From NCBI GenBank assembly GCA_018287875.1, contig JAGVVL010000009.1:2418001-2482000 (forward strand): 64,000 nt of DNA, in the 5' to 3' direction. The notes under the pieces are model-generated. The model did no database searches, was not told the origin of the DNA, and saw only the letters and a list, made by a program, of their open reading frames with translations. The position numbers were made by a program, and so were the translations under genes. This DNA is from Nigrospora sphaerica (Eukaryota > Ascomycota > Sordariomycetes > Amphisphaeriales > Apiosporaceae). Positions 1 to 12,446 of the stretch are shown in pieces; within the stretch, counting starts at the first letter, position 1, and every line of letters begins with the position of its first letter.

Positions 1-1178
1 CGCTCCGCCCCGGAGGACAAACCTCTCTCACGCATCAGCGAGTTCGAGTCGAGCCAAGTCGACCCCAACACCCAGGTACTACTACAGGTACGTAGGTGTG
101 TACTTGAACTAACTACCTCAGGTGGTACGGAGTACCAGGGCGCCTAGTAGGGCAGACTGACGAACAGACTGACGGGCAAACAGGGGCACACACATGGGAC
201 GCCCTCAAATTGACCCGAGGGAAAACAAACGGAACTCTCCCCCAAAAGGCCCTAGGTCCAGCGCGATTCGTGGCCGGAGTGCTGCCGCGCAGCTTGGGCA
301 CCCCATTCCATCCTCGTCGTCCATCCCAAGTCAACTGGAGGGGTACCTTTCGAAGTGGATAGTTCATTCTCGAGCGTGTACGCTAACTACTAGTACCTAC
401 CCAGTTGAGATTCTTAGGTACAATAGCCCTGGGAAATGGATGTCTGGGACCTATTCAAATATGCACACGAGGCCTGCAGTAGGTATGTACATCCATGTCA
501 TCTGCATGCAAGTCCGGCGGCGCGGCCGGCAGAAGGCGCCTGCCGCGCGCATTTACCAAAGATGCAACCTAACGACCCAGACAAGCCGCAACCCCCCCTT
601 TCGTCGACCTAGTTCACCTCTTATTCATGTACACGTAGGTAACGTGCCTAACTTACCGCCGTCGGCATCCTTTTTACGACGGCCTGTGTATTCGTCGACG
701 GGCCCGTGGGGCTGACCGCCGCCCATTATCCGGAAAGTCTCATGGGTGGCCCTGGGGTTGAGGCTGGGATGTGCGTGCACTAGCCCGGGGGTTTGTTGTG
801 TGGCCTCCCAGTGGATGGATGTCGCGAGTGCTCCGCCCCGCTGCCCATGAATCCCCATCCCATACGCGCTGGATGGAAACTCAGAGAGACAGGCCACCAT
901 CAGCCCCGACGTCTCCTCCACCACTTTTCCTGCCCTACTGCCCTGTTATCGCGCCCGAGCCAGCCCGACACTCTCCGAGTGGATGACTCCTGGCCTCCCT
1001 TGGGAGAAAGGCGGCGGCATGTGTCTGTATGCGCCCCCTACTTGAGGGTGCACACGTCTGTTCGGCCCGAGGTGGCCGTCTGCTCCGCAACGCCACGAAT
1101 CGTACGAATCTCTCGAGCGGGCCGGTGGGGTGCGACGCAAGTGCGGTCCACACGCAGTGGTAAGGCGGTTCCGGGGCT
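1..1178. other. Intergenic, no gene seen
   Basis: Left edge of the window. Several short overlapping open frames occur on both strands, but none has a recognisable domain or a splice-consistent continuation. Positions 75-110 carry GGTAC/GTAGGT words typical of the intergenic DNA elsewhere in this window. The 3' part presumably includes the 3' UTR of the minus-strand MFS gene that ends at 1179. Confidence 0.5.
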
Positions 1179-2955
1179 CTAGGCTCGGTCCGGGTCCCGG
1201 CCGTTGGGTGCCGGGGCGCCTCCAGGGGTCCCCGCCGCCGCCGCTGGCGGCTCCTCGTCTCTCTTGGCCGTCCCCGGCAGGCGCACCAAGAGCAACATAG
1301 CCGTGGTAACGAGGGCGAGCAGCCCGACGCCCAGGTACGGAAGTCCCCGCGCCGCGCCCCCGGCCCGCATGCCCCGGGAATAAAGCCCGGCCAGGAGGGG
1401 CTCGGCGTAAAGGATGCCCGCGCTCTGCACTGTCGAGTCGAGGGTGTAGAGCCGCGCCACCTGCGCGGGCCCGACGTACAGGGACATGCAGCTCCGGACC
1501 AGGCTGCTCGCGCCCGACCCCAGCGCCAGCACCACCAGGCCCGTGACGAACCCCCCGACCGACGGCGCCCAAGCGAGCGTGACGGCGCCGAGGCTCGCCA
1601 CGGCAAATGACCACCGCGCCAGCATCAGGTCGCGCCGTCGGTCGCTGCCGACGTGAAGGAACCGCGGGGCCGTCGGTCTGCGCACATAGCCCGAGAGCCA
1701 CGGCATGACGACCAGCACGGCCACGACGTGTGCGACGCCGTACGCCGTCTGGACGTACCCGGTTTCCTCCACCTTGATTCCGTATCTCTTGGATACGTAA
1801 AGCGAGAGGATCTTGGACGTACATATTAGGATGGGTATCGAGGTGAAGTTGGTCCCAACAAGCAAGACGAGTGACGGCGTTTTGAACATGGTGAGTGAAC
1901 TCCTCAGTTCTGCGAGGCAATCCCGCAGCCTCGCCCAAGCACCCGTGTCCCGAGCACCGCCTCCGCCAGGGGACGTGTGTAGTGTCTCGGGGAAGCACAG
2001 GAAGCCCGTTCCCGCCAGCGGCATTACCACCAAGCCGAGGCACAGCAACGGCCAGGGTCCCCAGCGAGGCATTAGCGAGGACGCCAGCGTGGGGGCCATC
2101 GCGACTCCGAGCATGGAAGCGACGTGAACTCGCATGAAGCCAATGGCCCTGAAGTCCAAAGTCAGCGGCCGAGCTCGTCTCTCGTGACTTGCGGTGAGGG
2201 ACCAGCAAGGCCATACCTTTCCGACTCTGGCAGGACGTCGGTCAACATGCTGAAGAAGATGGCCGCCAACGTAGCACCACCCCCTCCGATCAAGGAACCG
2301 GCCGACGACATCCATATGAGCTGTACGGGAACCCGTGGCTGGATCCACGCCACGATCAGGACCCATGTCAAGTTCGCCGTCAATCCGACCAGGGCGAGCA
2401 TGAAGACTGGCTTACGGCCCATCCTGTTGGCATCACCGTCAGCCTCGGGCCTCGAAGGACGCGCCTGCAGCTCTACCGGTCCTCGCCACCGCGCCCCCGG
2501 TGAGGATCGACCAGAAGCAGTACACACCTATCGGCGACGATGCCCCACGCCAGGGCCGACACGGCACTGAGTCCGGCGTCGAGGGAACTGTTGACAGCGA
2601 ACAAGAAGGCGAGCTTCCCTTGTACACCATCCGCCCGGCACAAGGCCTCGTCAATGGGCTGGCTCGGGTCGTCGACTTGGTAGAACTGGCGGCAGACAAT
2701 GCCTTCCAACACCTTGATCATGGGTATGTCGAGGAAGCTCTGCGAAGCCTGGAAAACAAACAGGAGGGCACAGCTGGCCCACAGTATGACGGTGGGGTCG
2801 TGAATCTGCGGCGCCTTCGCGGCGAAGGAGGCGAAGCTGACAGAGGAGGCAATCGCCGGCTGTTTTCTGCGCCCCAGTACCCGAGTTGTCGACGGGCGAA
2901 TCTGTCTGCCAAGCAAGGGTGACAGCTCGCTGACCTCGATTTCCTCTGGCGCCAT
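1179..2955 (-). CDS. MFS transporter, three exons
   Basis: Predicted plasma-membrane or organellar major facilitator superfamily transporter of about 534 residues; substrate unknown. Model: complement of exons 2528-2955, 2217-2423 and 1179-2148. Intron 1 (2424-2527) and intron 2 (2149-2216) both have GT-AG ends, and intron 2 has a GCTGAC branch site. Splicing intron 1 recreates the MFS loop 2-3 signature ADRMGRKPV, which strongly supports the junction. Splicing intron 2 joins the ...LPESER stretch to AIGFMRVHVA. The N-terminus (about 50 residues) is hydrophilic and carries a SPLLGRQ motif common in fungal MFS proteins, followed by hydrophobic segments in pairs around a central loop. The start at 2955 was chosen because this methionine opens the conserved acidic N-terminus; upstream in-frame methionines give low-complexity sequence. 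The end is hydrophilic and Pro/Ala-rich. The separated-exon architecture and single-copy context say nothing about substrate. Confidence 0.85.
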
Positions 2956-4735
2956 GGTGGCCGAAGTCGTGTCCGGGGTCTTGGGTTCTTGGCCTGCGGC
3001 TTCGAGACGTGGACGAGGGAGACATGGTTTCGACTGGTTGGTCCTTCCCATCACTTATAGCACGTATGACAAGGCCGTGAGGAAAGGGGCTGAACAGGGC
3101 CCTGGAGGGGATGCGCGGCCGCTGTCGTAAGTGCGCGACTACGATAGCCCTCGAGGCTGTCCCGATAACGATCCCCTCACTTCGGTGTGGCATAGCTATC
3201 AATCCCATGATGGCTCTTAACCCCGCCGCTCCGCTTGCCACGGCAACAACAAGACCGTTCCACGGCCGCACGATGCAAACACGCCGCGACTCGTCATCGG
3301 CCGACTAAACGTACTTCGTGCAGGAACGCCAGTTCGGCGAGTCGGGCCAGGTCGGTCGGTAAGCATTGCGTGGTCTGCACTCTCTGCTCCTGCCCTCCTA
3401 GGTTAGCAGCAGGGAAGCAAGGGACGTGATTGGTCGAGGGGCGCCCGGGAGCTACGCGGCCTTTGCAGGCCGCGGGACGACCTTTGGGCCGTGGCCGTCG
3501 ATTCACCGCCGCGCCAATGCGCATACCCTCTGATGGGCTTATACCCCCCTGGTTTCGTTGCTGTCGCCCCCGCGGCACCCGACGACGTCGCCGTCGTCGG
3601 CTGCGATGAGCGGAAAGGCGATGCCCGTAAGGCGTCCCGCCCGTCGCAAAGTACATCCAGCATACTGCCCATCGCGCTCTGCCTCGCGGTGTCATGGGCA
3701 GGCCGGGACCGGCCTCAAGTCAATGGGCGTCACATAGTGGCCTCCGGGAAAAAGACAGATGTGCCCCCGATCCCAAGCAGTTTCGGCCCCTTCGTCATTC
3801 TGCCATAAGGGTTCTACGGCGTGCTTCTTCCTCGCCCCCCCCCCCTTTCCCAATGCCCTTCCTTGCCGTCGGCATCCCATCAAGACTCCTTTCTTTTTTT
3901 TCGCTATTCCCATGCCCCGGGTCCGTTGCCGTCGGAGGCGGAGACGACCCCCGTCCGGTACGGGGCCACTCCCGTGTGGGGACCCCGCCGTCAAGGCACC
4001 GATGCTTCCCGGGGAGACCCGCCCGTGCCCAAGCAATTCAACCGTGCTCGGGCCATGGAGTAGAGTAGAGAGACTGGTCCCACCGAGCCGTCGTCGGATG
4101 CCCGGGAGGGGGGTATTTCGCCCCACTCTCGGGCCTCGGGCCCCCGAACCTCTTTCGCCGTCCCGGGCGCTAATCCCTCGGTATCTGGCGCGATGAAGTG
4201 GTCGGGGATCTCCCCTCTACAGAAACTGCCAATGCGCCCGGGCTGGAAAGGTCGAGTGCCACGGGTTGCGAAGGGCGAGTGTGCCGGCGCGGGCCCCCGA
4301 AGCCGCTTCCGGTGACGCCGTCGTCGATGAGCGGGGTTGGGCGAAGAGGGCTGCTGTCCGTGCGGGAGCAGGCGAGTCCGCTTTGTCCGATGTGATATGT
4401 TGGTGCGTCGGGGCGGGCTGGTCGATCGCCGGAAGCGGCCGATCTTCAATCCTTCGGCCTGGGGGTTCCAGCCCATGGAAAGGGAAGGTGTGGGGAAAAA
4501 AGGACACAGCGCACTGATCCCCGCCCGCCTTGCTTCCGCATGGCGCCTGCAAAACTGCCGGGTGGTCTACTGCACTGGCGGCTTTAGTAGCGATTAGTCC
4601 ATCTTAATGGCTTGGGTATCCATTATTACGTACCCTGGGGTAATATCTAAACGGTATATAGGTACAACAGGTACTTGTGGCTTCGGGGCACTCAAGCAAG
4701 CCTCCTTGTATACAGGCCTTGTGAGCTTCGTCCCG
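2956..4735. other. Intergenic, no supportable gene
   Basis: About 1.8 kb between two minus-strand genes. It holds pyrimidine-rich tracts (for example the C-run near 3836-3846 and the T-run near 3894-3901) and an AT-richer patch at about 4595-4690 with GGTAC/TAGGTAC words. Open frames of 60-160 codons exist on both strands, but they overlap each other, contain low-complexity Arg/Pro/Ser composition and match no family I know. The right part probably contains the 3' UTR of the Clr5-domain gene. Confidence 0.5.
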
Positions 4736-6335
4736 TCATGCCTCCTTTTCTAGCCCCGGCGTGGCCTCTATAAATGCATCCAGGTCTTGGAGCCCTTTTT
4801 GGTAACTCCTCCGGATAAAATACTTCCGTACCCTGATAATGCCGTGCGGGATGCGATTACTTCCTGGGGATTCGTCGTGCATGACGCTAATGTACTCCTT
4901 GCCAGCCGCCATCACCTCGTCCAGCCGGTCAAGCTCTATCAAGCAGAACAGGCGCAGTCCCAGCGTGTCCCACAGGTCGAGGCGCTTCGTGTGCTGTTCG
5001 CGGGGGTGCGCCTTGAGCCAGCTCAGGACCTCCTGCGTCAGCGCGAGCGCCTTCTCCGGTTGGTGGCGTCGGTGGTAAGAGTAAGCGAGGGTCAACCGGG
5101 CCGACTGGGCGTGGGCGGCCTGGCCCAAGTCGCTCAGGCGCTGTATCTGATCTATTTGCTTGGATTCGATCAGGCCCGGGTCTATAAAGTGTCGGTGCCT
5201 GTCGATGCTGAGGTGGTCGAGCGTGTCGTATAGAAACTCAAACAAAAGCAGCACCCCCGGGTTCATGACGCCGAGCGCCCTCTCCAGCGCGCTGAGGTGG
5301 GCCTCGAGGATGCTGTGGACATGCCGCTGCAGCTGTTGGACGCCGGCGCTCTGTAACCTCGTCAGGATGAGCCGGAAGGGGTGGGTGGGAGGCAACTTGA
5401 TGGCGGCCATCTGGGCGGCAAAGGTGAGAAATCGCTGGCCGATTTCGTCTTGGAGTTGGAGGGCGATAAGATAGGTGGCCTGCAGGAGGCCCGGGTCGGG
5501 CGCGTTGAGGAGGTCGGAGAACTGGTCGAAGCTGGCGTTGAGAATGTTGAAGGCGCGCTTGTACTTGGCGAGGTCGAGGAACTGTGCGGCGAGCATGATA
5601 CGGCCCGCCCACTGGTACGAGACGGGGCTGCCCAAGGTCCCCATGTCGGCGCCGCCCGTCCATCGGCCGGCGTCGGCCAGACCGAAGGCAAGACCCTGCG
5701 TCAGCTGGATGCATTCCTCGGGCAGGCGGAAGATGTCGGGCGGGGCGAGGCGCCCATGGATGCGGGCGCGCGCCGGGTGCTTTGGGAGTTTCACCAGCAC
5801 CGTCGACCCCGCCGTGTCCGAGCCGCCGTCCCAGGCCGTTGCGTCCGACGACGCCGGGCTCCAGGCGACGGCATCGTCGTCGTCGTCGGCTTTCGGGGCC
5901 ACTGACGGGTCCATCCCCGCTTCGCTCGTCGTCGGCGGCAGCGCCGGCGGGGACTGCGAGGGCGTGAAGCGCAGCTCCGTGGCGGGGTCGGTGGCGGTGG
6001 CGGCGGCTTCATTGATGACGGCCTTCGTTATGTACTTGTGCAGGCCCCAGCGCTTGAGGCGGGCTTTGTACATCCTCACGCTGCGACGGGGCTCAGCGAC
6101 CAGGCGCAGGAAAGCGCGAGGGCCCGACTTACGTGGCAAAGAAGTCGTACTCGCGCTCCATGATGTGCATGACGTCGCGCAGGACGCGGTGCTCGTCCAT
6201 GTAGAGGCGGGTGATGGTGTTGCGGTACTTCTCAAAGTCGCTGTCGGCGGCCCAGCGAGTGCCCTGGGCCGAGGCGGCGACGCTAGGCCGACGGGAGCCC
6301 GGTTTGGCAATCATCTGGCCCAAGTTGTTGGTCAT
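4736..6335 (-). CDS. Clr5-domain protein
   Basis: Fungal protein of about 515 residues with an N-terminal Clr5 domain, named after the S. pombe silencing factor Clr5; in filamentous fungi this domain starts many proteins of unknown function. Model: complement of 6133-6335 and 4736-6080 with a 52-nt GT-AG intron (6081-6132). Splicing restores the domain: a WAADSDFEKYR start, LYMDEHRVLRDVMHIM, then FFATVRMYKARLKRWGLHK. The intron contains GCTGAG near its 3' end as a branch site. After the domain comes a Pro/Ser/Asp-rich linker (about residues 90-170, with a run of five acidic residues) and then a long helical region resembling TPR-like arrays, e.g. LTLAYSYHRRHQPEKALALT. The upstream leader (6336-6420) is unusually rich in GGCGAC repeats. 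Function beyond the domain assignment is unknown; nuclear action is only inferred from the family. Confidence 0.8.
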
Positions 6336-8272
6336 AACCGTGGGCGATGGCAGGCGACGGTGGCAAGGGCGACGGCGACGACAGCGACAACGGCGGCGGC
6401 GACGACAATAACGGCTACGACAAATCTTGGGCGGTGGGAGAGAAGATGGATCAGCAGGGGACCCGACGGGGGGCGCTTGGGAGTGGTTCTCGTTGCGCGC
6501 GTCGTTCTTCGAATGCTGCTGATGGGGTTTAGCGGCAAGTGTCCTGATGCCGAGAATGGATCCTTGGCAAGAGCGACGAGTGGGGATGTGTCGCGGCACT
6601 TTCCATGGCAGGTCCCTGGGGCAGTGCCATCCCAATAGCGGCTGCCTGGTCCTGGTCGCATGGCATCTCTTGTCGGGCAGTCGCTCCCCTAGGGGAGCTA
6701 CCTCTGTGTGTAAAATACCGGCACTCGCTCGCTGGGCCACGGGAGGGGCAAGACACGGGGCTGAAAGCACGGGTAACAGGAAAGAGGACGAGAAGGGCGG
6801 GAGGATCCCCATTCCCATGGAGCCGACAGGGACAGGGGACGCTGCAGCCGAGTCGCCATGGGCCTGCGATCCCGGGTTCCTATTGGGGGGTTGCCATCCA
6901 TCCATCCATCCCATCCCGCGACCCAAAGCGACGGGATGGGTGGAGGGAGCGACCGCATGACACACGATGAGAGAGAACCTCCCTCCCTCTCTGTATCTCT
7001 CTCCCTCCCCTCCCTCCTCCTCCCTCTCGGCCCCGGCCTGATGGATAGCATCCCCCCCCCCGGGGGGCAAATAGGTGAGAGAGGGGGCTGCATGTCAGCA
7101 ATCAACCAACACACCCGCATTGGCACTCCGTCACCCATCTCCTCGCTCTCACACAGCCCACACGGTAGGCACACACGTCCCGCACAAGTACTCCCCCTCA
7201 TCCTATATTCGCTCTCCCACTTCTGCCTGCTAGGAATCCCGCCTCCCGTGGTAGTGGTACTGTCGCCGCCGTCGCAGCATAACTGGGCCGTCACTCGTGA
7301 TGCCGAGACGGTCACACCATGCCTTGCGCCACTGGAACGACTTACCTGCACTCGCAGAAATGGGAATTGTGCCCTCGTTGGCCAGTGCCGGATCCATAGG
7401 TTGTCTCTTGCAGACCGTCTTGCACCTGAGTGAAGCACTGGAAAGATAGGGCCGAGGTACAAGTGTTGAATTACTTGGTCAAGAGAGAATTAATCGCAAA
7501 CGCACATATACCCGGCCTACCTCAAGGCCATTCAGGAACACGAGATTGGCTCTTCGTGGTACCGTAAGCTCGAGCGGTATCAGTCCTAATGAGTAAGAGG
7601 TAGGTGCGAATCTGGGAAGCTCATTGTTAGCTGCGGACAAAAAGGTTCAAATTCAGCTCCGGCGCCCGCCTACCGCACCCCAAGGGATCGATCATATCGA
7701 GTCATATGGAAGCGCGAACCCGATGCTGCGTTACACATACGATCCCCCTGCGATTCAAATCTTCCAATAATACCATCTGGGCGGTTCACCTGAACTGCCG
7801 TCGGATTAAGCTCAGTGGCGCAATCGCCTAATTCGGACTTGGACTACCCGATCTACCGGGAACCGACTCAATAGCGTCACCTTGATAGTAAGTACAATAC
7901 AGTAATAATGAATACAAGTATTCTTCGACGAGTCATGTAGATCACATTGTAGGCCGCGGAAATGGATCTGCGTTCACTCTTCGTCACGTCCCAAAGCCGC
8001 GCATCTCGTGGGATTCTCTCCCTATTCTGAACTACTTTTTTTCCCTTTTTACGACTGAAGAGATGCTCGATTGTTGCAGTGAGCAGCTCATAGTAGAACT
8101 TGTTCGTTATCGTGAGCTGAGTGAAAATGACATAATTTCAGACCAAAGAGGTGGTCGTTCTCGGTTTCCGAAGCCAAACTCGAAATAAAGCTAAGCATTA
8201 ATGGGCTTACTTCGAGAGAGGCAGGAAAGAGAAAACGACACATAACCATCAAAGCCATGATGGTATTTCACG
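6336..8272. other. Gene-poor stretch, part AT-richer
   Basis: This stretch begins with the GGCGAC-rich leader of the Clr5 gene, then carries simple repeats (TCCA repeats at about 6895-6912, CTCCCT-rich tract at about 6980-7030). From about 7440 onward the base composition becomes more AT-rich and ORFs shorten. I see no recognisable gene, RNA or transposon here. An imperfect palindrome lies near 7780-7800 (GGCGGTTCA/TGAACTGCC). Confidence 0.45.
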
Positions 8273-8662
8273 CTATCTTGGCCGATCTTCCATAGAGCCG
8301 CAATAGTTCTTGACTTCGTTGCTGTATGCTACCGACGGAAACCATCTTTCCTTCCGTAAGCAAGCTGCAATTAGATGGCGCATCACATCCCGATCCCGTG
8401 TGCACCTCGTGACAAGACCGGCACCCAGGCCAACCCATCTTTTCAGCGGCAGTTTCCAATGCAGGACTCGATATTCGGCCACTTTCAGCAATCCATGAAC
8501 GTCTGCAGTGGTACCGTTTAGTACAGAACGAACTCGGAAAGGCGTTTGGCCGGGAACAGGGCGCTTTAGGGGGATGAATCGGTAGCCGGGCGGTATGAAC
8601 GAAAAATTTGGCACCTCTTTCGCCGAGGTACCAACACGTAACTTCCTACCCAGGTTCAACAA
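8273..8662 (-). CDS. Unrecognised ORF or gene remnant
   Basis: An open frame of about 129 codons on the minus strand in otherwise gene-poor DNA. I do not recognise the family. The translation is not low-complexity and has a natural-looking composition with alternating hydrophobic stretches, for example KEVPNFSFIPPGYRFIPLKR and VLHWKLPLKRW, followed by RDVMRHLIAACLRKERWFPS. The listed start is a TTG codon, not ATG; the frame remains open a further 12 codons upstream before a stop, so it could be an internal exon or a decayed gene fragment. No convincing splice partners were found. It may equally be chance, so confidence is low. Confidence 0.25.
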   Translation of the reverse strand: MLNLGRKLRVGTSAKEVPNFSFIPPGYRFIPLKRPVPGQTPFRVRSVLNGTTADVHGLLKVAEYRVLHWKLPLKRWVGLGAGLVTRCTRDRDVMRHLIAACLRKERWFPSVAYSNEVKNYCGSMEDRPR

Positions 8663-10853
8663 ATCGACTCTACTTATACAGCCATCTTCTCAAGCCGAGA
8701 GTTTCCTTTAGACGAGTCGGTCTGAGAAGCCGTAGCTATCGAGCTTCTTCGCCAGTGGAGGGGATAGCGGTACGCCTTGACTCGTCATCTATATATGACC
8801 GTTCGCCTACTGAGTGTAGCCAGCCGCATTGCAGACGAAGCCAGACGCAGTTGATATCGTCACTGGCCTGTCGCCTTCTACGCTGTGCGCAATTCGGCGA
8901 AGTCAGGGTTGCCCGTGTCTACCGCGGTCCGGGCGCCGTCATGGCCGCTAAAGGCAACCCCTATTCAGCCTAAAGGTATGAAAAATGGAACAACGGCTCG
9001 TGCCTCACGGCCCAGGACGGGACACCGCCCTACGAGGCCATGGTATCGTGACTTGTCCCCAAGGAGACTGTTTTGCCGGCTGCCCGCGGGCTTTCCATGG
9101 CCCGGGCGCCTTATGCTGTGCTCGCAGGCCGGCCGAGGGGGTTTCTGGACGCAGGGGCTGACTGCGACCGGAAGGGGGGGATCCAGAGAGCCATGGGGGG
9201 AACGCGTCCACGCTACCCCCACCGCATGCAGCGGAGCGTCAATAGTTTCCTCCCCAAATACCCGGTAGGACCAAATGGGACGGGCGGCGCGCGAGAGGAG
9301 GGGGTGTTGGGTCCTCCGATTCGTTCGCAAGCGTCACCCAAGAGAGCGCACGCATGCAGCTTGTGTACCCTGAAGAAACCCGAACGGGGTCGGCGGGGCA
9401 CACAATAGGTGAGGTGACTCAGCAAGTGGCTCAGAAACGCGCTCACTCGCTTGGAAACTTGAATGCGGCCGGAGCGTGGCATCGTCTGTCCGGGGCTTGT
9501 TTGCTTCGACATTCCCCGCCGCCGTTGTGCAAGGTCTGGATGCGAGGCTGCGATTCAGAAGGCGTCAAGAGGGGAGGGGCCCTGTTGGTCAAGTAATTAC
9601 TTAATTACGTGGGATTGCCGGTTATCCCCCTCCTTTCGGTCTCGAGGGGTCAAGGGGATTGCTTGCAGGTCGCCCATATCTCACGTCATCTTTCAAAGCT
9701 CGAAGTAATCCACATGGTGACCCAATATAGATCTGTTTGCAGGATACTACGGATGCTATGAGTCAGACGTGGCTCTAAGACGGGGAGGGCGATAACGGCG
9801 TATGATTGAGCCCTGTATTCTCCCCGCTTCAGCTAACGGTTCCGGCGCTATACTATGGCCAGCGGGAGACTGCATCGCGGCTGCTCACCTCAGGGGTGCA
9901 GGTTTCTCAGCTGCGGGTTACGCAGAGTCCCGGCCCAAGCATATGGAATGGCATAACCTTCCGAAGAATCTGGAATATTGGGCGCTATGGCAAGTTGGCT
10001 ACCGATTTCCCAAAAGAAGCAAACAAGGCTGCGGTGGGCCTGGAGTCGATTCTGGACAAAGGTCTCCCGAGACTTGTCTGTCCTACCTCGCTTCCGGTTT
10101 TGTTGCTCCCATCGATACGGTGTTGTATTGGGTCTTTTGTGCAGCCAGGGAAATTTCCTGCATGCCTGCCATGCAGATACACTGGTTACAGCTAGATCTG
10201 ATGTCATGGTTATCTGCCTTTGTTCAACAAACAGTTCATGGAATCGTGCGTCGTACGGCACCTGGAGGGTTTCTTCAAGCTGCAGTAATTATACATGCCG
10301 TGCCGACAGACCGGTCCATGCGACATAATGCGCGTTGCACCATATTGGCCTGCTCAAAGAGGGGTATCGTCATGAGGCGTGGCCTCCTGGGAGATTCCAA
10401 GGCCATTCTAAGGGGGGTATGAGGGTGAGCACAGCCCCCCGTTTCCAGAACGCGCGGGATGGGTGCAACATCAGACCGGACCAGGTCGCCAGAGAACCTT
10501 GTGCTTTCGCAGTGGCCGCGTGTTATAAATAGAGCACCCCTGGGGTAGGAATTGTCAAGGTAGACAGACGAGCAGCACCACTTACTGCTGTGTTTTTCGC
10601 TGCTTGTTTTTGATGCTGTCCCTATTTACTTCCACAGCAGTAGGTAAAAGTCAAGGATAAACAGGACGCCTGTGCCATTGCCGCTAACCACTTTGTTGGG
10701 TCGGTAGACGTCCAGTCAAGGGCCTTTTATTGGTGCCTGAGATGCTTCTCGAGTGCCTGTTGCTCGTCAATCCTGTTCCAAACCATACAGCAAACGACGC
10801 GTTCGAGCCACTCCGACCTCTGGCAGTCCGCATAGGCTCACCTAGCAAACACC
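8663..10853. other. Intergenic, no supportable gene
   Basis: About 2.2 kb upstream of the purine nucleoside permease gene. The longest open frame (plus strand 9802-10422) gives a protein with scattered Cys/Trp and no domain, and it overlaps open frames in two other phases, which argues against coding. The final 200 nt (about 10650-10853) are the likely promoter and 5' UTR of the permease gene. No repeats or RNA genes recognised. Confidence 0.45.
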
Positions 10854-12446
10854 ATGATGCGACTATCATGCGCTCTTCTGGCGCTCTGGCTGGCCACCGG
10901 CTGCAACTTTGCTCTGGCTGATCCAGAACGGCGTAGGGACAAATACCGCCAGCAGGATCTACCGCCCGGTTTGGAGCGATACCGGCAGAGCAAAATCCAA
11001 CCCAAGGTCTTCGTGGTGAACATGGTGAGTGGCCACCCGCTCATCCGATACGCAACGCGCGGGCTCCCCTAAGAGCGTTCCTCCCCGTTCGCCTGTGCAT
11101 ACATACAATGGGAGATTGGATACCATCAGTGCTGGTGCCAGGATACGGGAGCAGAAAGGCTGATCTGGCCTGGATCTCGGCAGTTCGCGGCGGAAGAAGA
11201 GCCCTGGATCACGAAGCTGCCGAGCGACGAGCTTGGCGACCTTCGCAGCAACCGCATCCTGGTGCCCGGCCTCTCGCCGCTGTACCCAGCAGCGCGCTGC
11301 AACGGGGACGAGACCATCTGCCAAATGACAACGGGCGAGGGCGAGATCAACGCGGCGGCGTCCATGAGCGCGCTGGCCCTGTCGGAGCTGTTCGACCTGC
11401 GCAGCACCTACTTCGTCTTTGCCGGCATCGGCGGCGTGAACCCCAAGCTGGGCACGCTGGGCAGCGTGGCCGTCGCGCGCTTCGCCGTGCAGGTGACGCT
11501 GCAGTACGAGCTGGACGCGCGTGAGAAGCCGGCCAACTTCTCGACGGGCTACGTGGGCTACGGCACGCGCGCGCCGGGTACGTACCCCGCCGTCCTCTAC
11601 GGCACCGAGGTCATGAAGCTCGAGACGGGTCTTGGCGACGCCGCCTTCGCCTACGCCCGCTGCGCGGCGCCGCTGGCCGACGCGGCCGCCCCGGCCGCCT
11701 ACCGCGCCCTGTACGGCGGCGGCAGCACCGCCACCGGCACCGCCACCGGCGCGCTCTACCGGGCCGCCACCGACGCGCCCTCGCTGCTGCGCTGCGACAC
11801 GGCCACCAGCGACGCCTACTACTCGGGCGCCCTGCTCGGCGAGGCCGCTGAGAACACGACGCGGCTGTGGACGAACCAGTCTGCCCTCACCTACTGCATG
11901 ACGGCGCAGGAGGACAACGCCGTCCTGCAGAGTCTCCTGCGCGCGACCCTCGCGGGCAGGGCCAACTACTCGCGCGCCGTTGTGCTCCGATCAGGTAAGC
12001 CGGCAGACTGACGCCCCTGTGCTGGCGGCTTGCGAATACCGTCCCATCTATCCCTCGTCCTTTCCCATGTGGCCGTCTATTTGGCGTAGAAGATTCGAGA
12101 TGAGTGCCCCCCTCTCCCCCTCGGGGGATGCTGGCCGCAGGCGCTAATGCAAGGGAACCGACGCGCCCCCTTTCTGACAGGCTCCAACTTCGACCGGCCG
12201 CCGCCCGGCGTGGCCGCCGCCGCCCACCTGCTGGTGAACGAGCAGAACGGGTTCGACATCGCCCTGGCCAACCAGTACGCGGCGGGTGTCGAGGTCGTCC
12301 GCGGCCTTCTGACCGACTGGGACGACGTCTGGCGAGACGGCATCCCCGCCCAGGGCTACTTTGGCGATATCCTGGGCTCCCTCGGGGGAACGCCGGATTT
12401 CGGCCCCGGAAGCGTCTTCAACCGCACCGTCTCGGCGGGCGCATGA
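10854..12446 (+). CDS. Purine nucleoside permease (NUP family)
   Basis: Secreted or cell-surface NUP-family protein of about 415 residues, related to Candida purine nucleoside permease; the family is linked to uptake or processing of purine nucleosides and has a nucleoside phosphorylase-like fold. Model: exons 10854-11024, 11184-11994 and 12181-12446. Intron 1 (11025-11183) and intron 2 (11995-12180) are GT-AG. Splicing intron 1 gives PKVFVVNM-FAAEEEPW, matching the family start, and intron 2 restores VLRSGSNFDRPPPG. An N-terminal hydrophobic signal peptide (about residues 1-22, MMRLSCALLALWLATG...) precedes the mature protein. Conserved stretches are CQMTTGEGEINAAASMSAL, YFVFAGIGGVNPKLGTLGSV and the late QEDNAVLQSLLR and NEQNGFDIALANQYAAGVEV segments. 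The domain covers nearly the whole protein, so the gene looks intact. A region at about residues 195-225 is Ala/Gly/Thr-rich. Two methionines open the frame; the first is used. Confidence 0.9.

Noticed and set aside
946..2214. 422-codon minus-strand open frame overlapping the MFS gene
   Set aside because: A different phase of the same DNA; translation is Arg/Gly/His-rich, whereas the frame ending at 1179 gives membrane helices and MFS motifs.
7810..7880. tRNA-like sequence with an A-box-like AAGCTCAGTGG
   Set aside because: No matching D-stem partner, no B box (GGTTCGANTCC) at the right distance, and no acceptor stem could be formed.
9802..10422. 206-codon plus-strand open frame
   Set aside because: No domain, overlaps open frames in other phases, and its composition does not look conserved.
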